Positions 8,665-16,600 of a stretch of DNA of 64,000 bases are shown here, piece by piece. The position numbers and the translations under genes were made by a program. Position 1 is the stretch's first letter. Each line of letters opens with the position of its first letter. The notes beneath the pieces are model-generated. The model made no database searches, was not told the origin of the DNA, and saw only the letters and a program-made list of their open reading frames with translations. Source of the stretch: Pseudomonas pharyngis (GTDB lineage Bacteria; Pseudomonadota; Gammaproteobacteria; Pseudomonadales; Pseudomonadaceae); assembly GCF_021602345.1 (NCBI RefSeq), contig NZ_BQID01000012.1, positions 1 to 64,000 of the forward strand, read 5' to 3'.

Positions 8665-9257
8665 AGGATGTCCCAGAGTTCACGCACGTCGCGCCCGGCG
8701 ATGCGGATCAGCAACAGGCTGAGCACGGCCAGGGCAAACAGGCCGATGCCGGGAATGACGTCGAGCATGCCCGCCAGTTTGAATACCGCGACCATCGCGC
8801 CGAGCAGGCAGACTTCGAGCATGCTCCACGGGCGCAGCGTTTCCAGCCAGCGCATGCACAGCTTGAACCCCGGTGAACGGCGCGAGGCGAGGGCGAAGCT
8901 CAAGACCCAGATCAACAGCACCAGCTGAAAGGCCGGGGCGATGATGATCGAGATCGCCGCGACCATCGCCATGAAGGTAATCGGCCCCTGACTCAGGGCC
9001 AACACTGAATCCCACAGGGTCGCGCTGTTTTTCAGGCCCTTCATGCTGATGCTCATCACCGGGTAGAAATTGGCGAACAGCCACAGCATCGCCGCGGTGA
9101 AGCTCAGGGCCAGCCGTTGCTCCACGCTCAGGTTGTTGTAGCGCTGGAGCACGGCGCCGCAACGCACGCAGAGGGTCTTCTGGTGTTTGGCCAGCACGAC
9201 TTTTTCGTACACGCAGTCGCAATGCTCGCAGATGATCAGTTGATCGGTGCTGGCCAT
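8661..9257 (-). CDS. PqiA/LetA-family membrane protein, first half
   Basis: A 198-residue inner-membrane protein matching the other half of PqiA/LetA. A four-cysteine zinc ribbon lies near the N-terminus (CEHCDCVYEK and CVRCGAVLQ), then about four membrane helices, including LWLFANFYPVMSIS and LRPWSMLEVCLLGAMVAVFKL. I start it at ATG 9257 because the protein then begins MASTDQLIICEHC; the open frame continues upstream without homologous-looking sequence. It is coupled to the second half by a four-base overlap. In E. coli the two halves are one polypeptide of just over 400 residues, so this is a split form. Role in envelope lipid transport is by family only. Confidence 0.87.
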   Translation of the reverse strand: MASTDQLIICEHCDCVYEKVVLAKHQKTLCVRCGAVLQRYNNLSVEQRLALSFTAAMLWLFANFYPVMSISMKGLKNSATLWDSVLALSQGPITFMAMVAAISIIIAPAFQLVLLIWVLSFALASRRSPGFKLCMRWLETLRPWSMLEVCLLGAMVAVFKLAGMLDVIPGIGLFALAVLSLLLIRIAGRDVRELWDIL

Positions 9258-9415
9258 GGGGCGCTCGACGGGAGAAGGGCATGAACCCCCTTCACTATAG
9301 AAGCGCTGGGGCATTCGGCAACCGGGGCGCCATTCGTCCAATGCCGGGCACTAACCACCACTCACTCGTTTCACACCTTCAGGTACGAACATTGCGCACC
9401 AGAACGGAGAACCCC

Positions 9416-9718
9416 ATGGACATTGATGAAAATGCACCCGGCAACCTGTCACAACAGGCCGTGACGCGCACCACCGACAACGAAACCGGCCATGATCCCC
9501 GCAAGGATGAGTCGCCAGTCCCCTTGCCGCCGGACGATGAAGCGCCACTGGAAGAAGACATGAGCGATGTGGCGGCCAACAATTCGGTGGGTTCTGAGCA
9601 TCCGCAGGACAGCAACGGCTCGGGAAGCGCCGACGCCGACCCGCAGAGCACCGCCAAGGATGATGAGGACCGAGAAGCGCGGGGCCTGCCGGCAAGCGAT
9701 CCGGAGTCGGGCGCCTGA
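9416..9718 (+). CDS. Small acidic, low-complexity hypothetical protein
   Basis: A 100-residue protein rich in Asp, Glu, Ser, Pro and Asn, with no hydrophobic segment and no recognisable domain, so probably disordered and soluble. Start ATG 9416 has CGGAG at good distance (acggagaacccc); the longer open frame upstream lacks a ribosome site. Segments such as PLPPDDEAPLEEDM and the C-terminal SDPESGA show the composition. It stands alone between the PqiA-like pair and a GST gene. Pseudomonas genomes often carry small acidic proteins of this kind without known function, and I do not assign one. Confidence 0.7.
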   Translation: MDIDENAPGNLSQQAVTRTTDNETGHDPRKDESPVPLPPDDEAPLEEDMSDVAANNSVGSEHPQDSNGSGSADADPQSTAKDDEDREARGLPASDPESGA

Positions 9719-9762
9719 CTGCGCGCCGGCCCCTTTGAGGGCATTCAGCGCAATCGGTCGCG

Positions 9763-10377
9763 TCAGAGCACCGGTTGCGTGGCTTCTTCTGCCGCGATGG
9801 CCGCCCGCACACTGGGCCGCTCGGCGATGCGCGATATGTAACTCGCCAGCGCTGGCCAGTCTTCGATGGCAATACTGAATGTCGGCAACCACTTCAGCAC
9901 GGTGAGCAGATAGGCATCTGCTACGCCGAAGGCCTGCATCAGAAACGGCTGGGTGGCGAGGAGGCGGTTCAGGTAATCCAGACGCTTGAACAGCTTGTGT
10001 TTGAAGATCGTTTTGGTGGTTTCCGGGATTTCGCTGCTGAACAACGGCGCGCTGCCCCCATGAATTTCCGAGCTGATGAAGTTCAGGTATTCCTGCAGGC
10101 GCGAGCGTTCCCAGCTGCCATTGGCCGGGGCCAGCGCATGGCCGGGCACGAGGTCGGCGAGGTATTGCAGAATGGCCGGCCCTTCGGTCAGCACTTCACC
10201 GTTGTCGAGCATCAGCGCGGCCACGTAACCCTTCGGATTGATCTGGCAAAAGTCCCGGCCGTCGGCGGTTTGCTTGGTCTGGTTGTTGACCCGGATCAGT
10301 TCGAACGGCAGGTTCAGTTCGCGCAATACGATGTGCGGCGCCAGTGAACAGGTCATGGGGGCGAAGTACAGTTTCAT
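9763..10377 (-). CDS. Glutathione S-transferase, beta-class-like
   Basis: A 204-residue cytoplasmic GST. The N-terminal thioredoxin fold starts MKLYFAPMTCSLAPH with Cys10 where beta-class enzymes carry their glutathione-reactive cysteine. The glutathione gamma-glutamyl site reads LTEGPAILQYLAD, slightly different from the common ESxAI form. The helical C-terminal domain has the N-capping-box region FGVADAYLLTVLKWL. It is divergent from a GcvA-like LysR gene, which probably controls it. The product would conjugate or reduce electrophiles, consistent with the many electrophile-handling genes in the window. Confidence 0.92.
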   Translation of the reverse strand: MKLYFAPMTCSLAPHIVLRELNLPFELIRVNNQTKQTADGRDFCQINPKGYVAALMLDNGEVLTEGPAILQYLADLVPGHALAPANGSWERSRLQEYLNFISSEIHGGSAPLFSSEIPETTKTIFKHKLFKRLDYLNRLLATQPFLMQAFGVADAYLLTVLKWLPTFSIAIEDWPALASYISRIAERPSVRAAIAAEEATQPVL

Positions 10378-10434
10378 GGGAGCTCCTTACAGATGGAAGC
10401 TCAGAATCCGCCATCGCCGCGGCGCTTCGCAAAG

Positions 10435-10464
10435 GACAAATCCAGTGCTAGCGTATGACAAATT
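10435..10464. promoter_or_regulatory. Direct repeat in the GST / LysR divergent promoter region
   Basis: GACAAATC and GACAAATT occur 22 bases apart, about two helical turns, just before the LysR start at 10486. A site for the adjacent regulator is possible; the evidence is the repeat alone. Confidence 0.35.
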
Positions 10465-10485
10465 CTCATGGGCTGAAGAGGTCAT

Positions 10486-11388
10486 ATGCTCCCCCGACTG
10501 CCATCGCTCAATGGATTGCGAGCCTTCGAATGTGCCGCCCGGCACATGAGCTTCACCCGCGCCGCCGAAGAACTGAACGTCACGCAAACCGCGATCAGCC
10601 ATCAGATCCGTCGCCTCGAGGATGAACTCGGCGTGCGTCTGTTCATGCGTTTGAAAGACGGTTTGGCATTGACCGATGAGGGCAATGCTTACTTGCCCGG
10701 CATCCGCTCGGCGTTTCTTGAATTGCGCTACTCGACTGAAAAGCTACTGGAATCCAGCAACAACAGCGTCCTGACGATCAGCACCCTGGTGTCGGTGGCG
10801 TCCAAATGGCTGTTGCCGCGCCTGCCATCGTTCCGCGAGGCGCATCCGCAGATTGATGTGCGGATCAGTGCTTCCACCGAGTGGGTGGACTTTCGCAAGG
10901 GTGGCATCGATGCGGCTATCCGCTACGGCGACGGGAACTGGCCGGGGCTGCGGGCCGACTGGTTGATGGCCGACGAGATCTTCCCGGTATGCAGCCCGCG
11001 CTTGCTGACCGGCGACAAGCCGTTGAATACACCGGCGGACCTGGCCCATCACCCTTTGCTGCAAGTCAGCGGCGTGACCGCCAATGACTGGAACGACTGG
11101 TTGCATGCGGCAGGCCAGCCACCGCTGACGGCCAAAGGCCCGCGATTGACCTTCGACCTGGCGATGATGGCGGTGCAGGCGGCGATTGACGGGCAGGGCG
11201 TGTGCATCGGTCGCTCGACCTATGTCGATGACGATCTGCGCGCGGGCAGGCTGGTGGCGCCGTTTGATCTGCGCTTGAAATCCGCTTCCGGCTTCTACCT
11301 CGTCACGCCCCACGATCAGGCCGAATCGAAAAAGATCGTGGCGTTCAGAGGCTGGCTATCGCAGGTGCTGGCCAAACCCTTTGTATAA
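10486..11388 (+). CDS. LysR-family regulator, GcvA-like
   Basis: A 300-residue LysR regulator with the typical GcvA-group opening PRLPSLNGLRAFECAARH and recognition helix region NVTQTAISHQIRRLEDELG. The effector domain has the GcvA-type IDAAIRYGDGNWPG segment. GcvA-like proteins are widespread in Pseudomonas and mostly regulate the neighbouring gene rather than glycine cleavage, so I give no symbol. The start, ATG 10486, is preceded by AGAGG. The divergent GST gene across 108 bases is the likely target. Intact, ordinary length. Confidence 0.92.
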   Translation: MLPRLPSLNGLRAFECAARHMSFTRAAEELNVTQTAISHQIRRLEDELGVRLFMRLKDGLALTDEGNAYLPGIRSAFLELRYSTEKLLESSNNSVLTISTLVSVASKWLLPRLPSFREAHPQIDVRISASTEWVDFRKGGIDAAIRYGDGNWPGLRADWLMADEIFPVCSPRLLTGDKPLNTPADLAHHPLLQVSGVTANDWNDWLHAAGQPPLTAKGPRLTFDLAMMAVQAAIDGQGVCIGRSTYVDDDLRAGRLVAPFDLRLKSASGFYLVTPHDQAESKKIVAFRGWLSQVLAKPFV

Positions 11389-11511
11389 GCGTGTATCCAT
11401 CGCGCCGCCGTACACAAACGGGTAACAAACCCCGTCATCAGGACACATCCTGCATACAGGCCTCGCCCAAAGTAGTGGCCAACACATCACTACTTCCAAG
11501 AGGACAACACC

Positions 11512-11937
11512 ATGCGCCGCACACTTCTGATGACCGCTGCCGCCGTACTGGTTTCGCTGACCGGCCTCGCCCACGCGGCTGACACCCCATCTGCCGCCCC
11601 GGCGAAGAACTGGCAACAAGGCCTGAGCCGTACCGATCTGGTCCGACAGGACCTGGGTGCGGCGGATCGCGAGGTGATCCAGGCTCGCGTCGATTTCGAA
11701 CCGGGCGTCACGTCGCCCAACCACGCGCATCCGGGTGTGGAAGTGGCTTACGTGATCAGCGGCACGTTCGAATACCGACTGGAAGGCCAGGCACCGGTGA
11801 CGCTCAAGGCGGGTGATTCGCTGTTCATCCCGGCGGGCGTGGCGCATATCGCCAGGAACGTTGGCAACGAGAAGGGCTCGGAACTGGCGACCTACATCGT
11901 CAAGAAGGGCGAGCCGCTGCTGATTCTCAAGCAATAA
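11512..11937 (+). CDS. Exported cupin-domain protein
   Basis: A 141-residue protein with a Sec signal peptide (MRRTLLMTAAAVLVSLTGLA, cleavage after AHA near residue 22) and a single cupin barrel. Metal-binding histidines are visible in NHAHPGVEVAYV in the first cupin motif and in IPAGVAHIA in the second. Small exported cupins of this type occur next to GcvA-like regulators in pseudomonads. GAGG lies upstream of the ATG. The gene stands alone and ends at a clear terminator. Its substrate is unknown; binding or oxidation of a small molecule in the periplasm is possible. Confidence 0.85.
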   Translation: MRRTLLMTAAAVLVSLTGLAHAADTPSAAPAKNWQQGLSRTDLVRQDLGAADREVIQARVDFEPGVTSPNHAHPGVEVAYVISGTFEYRLEGQAPVTLKAGDSLFIPAGVAHIARNVGNEKGSELATYIVKKGEPLLILKQ

Positions 11938-11957
11938 CGAACAGCGCCGACAAAAAA

Positions 11958-11983
11958 AAGGCCTGCCGATGTGGCAGGCCTTC
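11958..11983. terminator. Rho-independent terminator, possibly bidirectional
   Basis: Stem AAGGCCTGCC / GGCAGGCCTT with a five-base loop lies between the convergent cupin and response-regulator genes. A run of A on its left gives a T tract for leftward transcription, so it can serve the leftward gene best. Confidence 0.8.
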
Positions 11984-12031
11984 TTGCGTCTGGCGTGCAG
12001 CCAAAGTCGTGGGTCGCGGCGAACGTCAGTT

Positions 12032-12436
12032 TCAACTGTCGTTTTCGAGTGCCGACTCCACGGCCCTGAGCAGCACATCACCGGAGAACGGCTTGCCCAG
12101 GCAGGCGAAGGCGTTGTAGCGACGGGTCTCGGCCAGGGCGGCGTCGTCCCAATGGGCGGACATGCAAATGACCGGGAATTTCCTGTCTCGGGACGCCAGC
12201 GCCTGCATCATCTCGATCCCTGACAAACCGTGCATTTTCAGGTCCAGCAACAGGCACGCAATGTCCTCGAAATGTTCCAGCGCCAGGAAATCCTCGCCAC
12301 CGCTGTATAACCGCGCGTGGTAACCGGCGGAGCGCAGCAGGTTGGCGAGGCTTTTACGTACGGACGCATCGTCGTCGACGATGCAGACGATAACCGCGCT
12401 GACAGCGAGCGCGGGCGTGTCGGTGTCCTGACTCAT
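12032..12436 (-). CDS. Single-domain response regulator (receiver only)
   Basis: A 134-residue protein made of one receiver domain. The acidic cluster is VDDD at residues 20-23, the phospho-acceptor is Asp65 in LLLDLKMHG, the switch residue lies in CMSAH, and the conserved lysine is in LGKPF. There is no output domain, so it probably works by phosphate transfer, phosphate sinking or protein contact. The start overlaps the stop of the upstream wHTH-receiver-LuxR gene by ATGA, so the two are co-translated. With the divergent giant kinase it forms a three-gene signalling locus. Confidence 0.92.
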   Translation of the reverse strand: MSQDTDTPALAVSAVIVCIVDDDASVRKSLANLLRSAGYHARLYSGGEDFLALEHFEDIACLLLDLKMHGLSGIEMMQALASRDRKFPVICMSAHWDDAALAETRRYNAFACLGKPFSGDVLLRAVESALENDS

Positions 12437-13425
12437 GAAGGGTTCTGCACGCCGGACGGTGGCGGCGCGCTGATCAGGCCATACAGCTCGACGAGCCCGA
12501 CGAGCGAGCGCGTCTGCATTTTCACCATGATGTGTTTGCGATGAACCTTGGCCGTCACTTCACTGGTGCCCAGCCTGTTGGCGATGTGCTTGTTGGACAG
12601 ACCCGCGACGATCAACGGCAACACTTCACGTTCCCGTGGCGTCAGCAGGGCGGCTCGCTGGCGCACGCTCTGGACCCGCTGCCATTGCTGGAAATCAACC
12701 GCTGCACGTTGGCGGGTCGCTTGCAGGATGGCCAGCAACCGGTCGTCGTCGAACGGCTTGGTCAGAAACTCGACGGCGCCCGCTTTCATCGCTTGTACCG
12801 ACATCGGGATGGTGCCGTAACCGGTCATGAAAATGACCGGCCATGGATGTCCTCGCTCGCCGAGCGTCGACTGCAGCTGCAGACCGGTCGCCTCCGGCAG
12901 GCTGACGTCGAGCAACAGACAGGCGGGCCCGGCCTCGAGGTCAGCGCCAAGCAGCTCTTCAGCTGAATTGAAGATCCGGTGGGGCACGCCTTCGGCCCGC
13001 AGCAGACGGCTGAGTGACGTGCGCACGGAAGCCTCGTCGTCCACGATGAACACCGGCACGCTGTCCGGATCGATCGCAGGCTGAACCTCTGTTGCAGGGA
13101 CGCTCGCAGCGACCGGGTGGAACGGGGGCAGGGAAGGGGCACTGTCTTTCAATAATCGGTAACCTCGGCGCGGGACCGTCTGGATGATCTCATTCTCTCC
13201 AAATAACTTGCGCAGCGATGAGATCTGCACTTGAAGATTGTTTTCCTCGACGACGGTATCGGGCCAGACCTGGGTGAGCAATTCATCTTTGCTGACGATC
13301 CGGCCATCGGCCTGCATCAGCACCGACAGCAGTTCGAACGCCCGTCCTCCCACGCGCAGCGGCCGCCCGTCAAGAAAGGCTTCACGCCGCTCCAGGGAAA
13401 TAGTCGCTTGGCCGAGTCGGATCAT
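12433..13425 (-). CDS. Response regulator with winged helix, receiver and LuxR-type HTH
   Basis: A 330-residue regulator with three domains in order. Residues about 5-92 form an OmpR/CadC-type winged helix (SKDELLTQVW, VQISSLRKLFGEN, VPRRGYRLL). Residues about 123-240 form a FixJ-like receiver with Asp173 as acceptor in LLLDVSLPE and the KPF lysine. Residues about 262-325 form a LuxR/FixJ HTH (LTPREREVLPLIVAGLSNK, EVTAKVHRKHIMVKMQ). Two different DNA-binding domains around one receiver is not a standard response-regulator layout. I use ATG 13425 because homology begins right after it; an upstream ATG at 13473 has no ribosome site. It faces the giant kinase gene across about 260 bases. Confidence 0.9.
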   Translation of the reverse strand: MIRLGQATISLERREAFLDGRPLRVGGRAFELLSVLMQADGRIVSKDELLTQVWPDTVVEENNLQVQISSLRKLFGENEIIQTVPRRGYRLLKDSAPSLPPFHPVAASVPATEVQPAIDPDSVPVFIVDDEASVRTSLSRLLRAEGVPHRIFNSAEELLGADLEAGPACLLLDVSLPEATGLQLQSTLGERGHPWPVIFMTGYGTIPMSVQAMKAGAVEFLTKPFDDDRLLAILQATRQRAAVDFQQWQRVQSVRQRAALLTPREREVLPLIVAGLSNKHIANRLGTSEVTAKVHRKHIMVKMQTRSLVGLVELYGLISAPPPSGVQNPS

Positions 13426-13511
13426 ACGGTTCTCTGCGTGGTGTCGAGTGAGTGGCACAGGGCGCCGGTTCATCAGGACGACACGCTAGGCGACGACCTC
13501 GCACAATGCAA

Positions 13512-13527
13512 TTATCCCGAGGGATAA
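13512..13527. promoter_or_regulatory. Perfect 7-2-7 palindrome between kinase and response-regulator genes
   Basis: TTATCCC, GA, GGGATAA forms a perfect palindrome in the 261-base region between the divergent regulator (start 13425) and the kinase (start 13687). Size and geometry fit a dimer of a LuxR/NarL-type HTH. The rest of the region shows no ORF that I trust. Confidence 0.55.
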
Positions 13528-13686
13528 GGCCGGTGGTTTTTCAATCTCTGCAACCGGTCGGGACAGGCGCTCGACGGCCATGATGGTGCCGGATGCGGAC
13601 ATGGGCATCACCACGAAACCTCTGCGCCAGAGCCTTGCGTATACTCCTGCGCCAGGCCTGAAACGAATAATGAGCGGTGACAGCGA

Positions 13687-16600
13687 ATGCCCGGCAGACT
13701 TTCCTCCTCTCCAGCCCTCTGCAACCCGGATGTCGTGCCGGATGACGCCTGGCTGGAGGGCTGTGCATTCGAGCTGCTGCGCCGGGAAAACGACCTGACC
13801 TGGTTCACCATCCACGATCCTCGGTCGGACTCCCGCTGGCTGGCCGCTCGCGCACCGATCCAGCGTCCTGACGTGGGCAAGCGTCTGGAACGGGACTTTC
13901 ATCTGCGCCCGGATTCAGCCTGGGCCATCCGGCCGGTCGCCTTCATCCGCTCGGCAGAAGGGCCGTTGCTGGTCTACCCCGAGACGGGCGTGGCCCTGTC
14001 TGATCTGCTCGGTCAGCCCCGTCTGCCGCCGGGCCGCTTACTTGCCATCGCGGTCGCCGCGGCCCATACGCTGGTCAATGCCGGGAGGGCCGGCACACGA
14101 CAGTCCAATCTGTTGCCCTGGCACTTGCGGGTGGGCGCCGATGATTCGGTGAGCCTTCTGGGTTATCACACCGACGAGCAGGCGGGCGCCGTCGCCGAGC
14201 TTCCTGCGCTGGAGCACTGGCCCTACCTGGCCCCCGAGCAGGTTCGTCGCGATGGCGCCGGTTTCGATGAGCGCAGCAATGTCTACGCGCTGTCGAGCAT
14301 TCTTTATCACGCCTTGACCGGCCAGCCGCCCCTGACGGCGCGCGACCCTGCGCACTGGCGGCATGTGCATGCCGCGGTCCAGCCGGCATCGCCGGCCGTG
14401 CATGTCGCCGACCTGCCGGAAGGCCTCTGTCGCGTGTTGCTCAAAGGCCTGGCCAAGGAGCCGGGCGCTCGCTATCAGAGCATGGAGTCGATGGCCACCG
14501 ACCTTGTCTGGTGCCGTCAGCAATGGCTGGAGCATGGCCATGTGAAGGCTTTCAGGCTGGGCACCTTCGATGCACTGCCATCCGTTGCTGACGACCCGGT
14601 GCTGTTTGGTCGGGAGGCGGAGCGCGCACAATTGATCGAGCAGATCAGCCAGGTGCGCAGCGACGGTATCGCCCGAGTGCTGTGGGTGGGCGGTACACCG
14701 GGAGCGGGCAAGTCAACCCTGATCCATCAGGGCGTGCGGCCGTTGGTTCCCGGCTATTGGGCCAGCGGCAAGATCAACCTGTTGCAGCAGGAAATCCCCA
14801 ATGCGCCGCTGGCGGAAATCTTTCGTTCGCTGATGACTCAGTTGCTGGGCAAACCCGCACTGGAACTGCAAACCCTCGGCGCGCAACTGATTGAACGGCT
14901 CAAGGGACGCGGCAGGATCCTGGTGGATCTGGCCCCCGAGGCCGAACTGGTGATCGGTGCCACGCCGGAACTACCCAACATGCCCGCCCGGCACGCGCTT
15001 GAGCGGGTCAATCGCACGCTGCTCGATGCGCTGGACGTGTTTGCCCAGCCCGGGCGGCCGCTGGTGCTTTTCGTGGATGACGTGCAGTGGGCGGACGATT
15101 CGACGCTTGCGTTTCTGCGCGCTTTCTTCGCCCGGCCACCGCGGCATCTGGTATTGATCCTGGCGTACCGGGACAGCGGGTCGAAGGCCTTTGCGCGGGA
15201 GGACGCCATACTCGACGTGCTGCGCGGCGAACAGGCATTGCCCGGCATTCACATCACGCTGGGCGCCTTGTCGGTGTCCGCCGTCGCGCAACTGCTGGCC
15301 GCAGAACTGGACACCGATCCCGCCAGCATTGAAGTGCTCGCCCAGGTCGTGCATTTGAAAACGGCCGGCAATCCGCTGTTCGTCAGTCAGGTGCTGCGGG
15401 CGCTGATCGAGGAGCGTCTGGTGCGTTTCGACGCGGCGGCGGATCGCTGGGTCTGGAACCAGAGCGACGTGGACAGCTATCGCTATGCCGACAACGTCGC
15501 GGAGTTGATGGTACAGCGACTGGACCGTCTGACATTGACCGAACGAGACGTCGTGCGCACGGCGGGTTACATCGGCGGTCGCTGTGACGAGTCGCTGCTG
15601 GGCCGGTTGTTGCCGTTTGATTCGGTGCAACTGGCGCGCGATGTACAAAGTCTGGTCGATGGGGGATTGCTGCTGCGCGCCGGCGCGCAACTGGTGTTCG
15701 GCCACGACCGGGTGCTCGAGGCGGCCTGTCAGTTGCCTTCGCCAGTGGGGCGTGGCAGTGAGCATGCGCGCATCGCCGCTGCCATGCTGGACCTGTGGGG
15801 CGAACAGGCCCATGAGCGCGTGTTCGAGATTGCCGGTCAGATTCAGCGTGTCGACGATGCTGCACTGATGGAGCCGCAGCGCGCCGCGTTTATTGATGTC
15901 CTGGTCGAGGCTGCCGAGCGCGCGAGGGATTCGGCCGCCGTGCAACTGGCGGCGGATTATCTGCAGACGGCCGGACGCCTGCTCGATCAGAGCGGCTGGA
16001 CCCACCTCTATCCGCAAGCGTTCGCCAGCACCTGGCTGGCTGCCGAGTGCGCGATGCTGCTGGCGGATCTGGCGGGGGCCCGGGGACGTCTCGATGATTG
16101 CCTGAACCACGCGCTCACGGACGCGGACCGCGCGAAAACCTATCGCTTGCGTGCCACGTTGCGCACGCTGCACTCCGACTATGAAGGGGCGATCACCGAG
16201 GCTTTGACCGGCCTGGCGCTGCTGGGCATCACCTTGCAACGCAAACCTCCCGAGGATCATCTGACCCGGGCCTTTGCGCAGGTGCGCGACCTGATCGGCA
16301 CGCGAGCGATCGCCGATCTGGTTCATTTGCCCAAGGCTGAGGATGCGCAGATCGAGGCGGCCATGGAGCTGCTCGGCACATTGATTCCTTCGTTCTTCGT
16401 CGATGACGATCTCCGCTTGCTGCACCTGGCGAAAATGGTCGAACTCACGCTCGAGCACGGCACTACGCCAAGCAGTGGCTACGGATTTGCGTGGTTTGGC
16501 GTGATGATCGCCGAGCGTTTCGGCGAATACGTGGACGGACTGGCATTTGCGCAAGTCGCCCTGAAACTGACTGACCTGCATGGCTATGAGGCCGGTCGCA

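Noticed and set aside
11383-11396. TATAA-GCGT-GTATC near the end of the GcvA-like gene
   Set aside because: It resembles the 28-36 kb element but overlaps a stop codon, lacks symmetry in the first arm and is not in a promoter of a related gene.
13636-13650. GTATAC before the giant kinase gene as a copy of the TATAC-N4-GTATA element
   Set aside because: Only the first arm is present; the expected second arm after four bases reads GCGCC.
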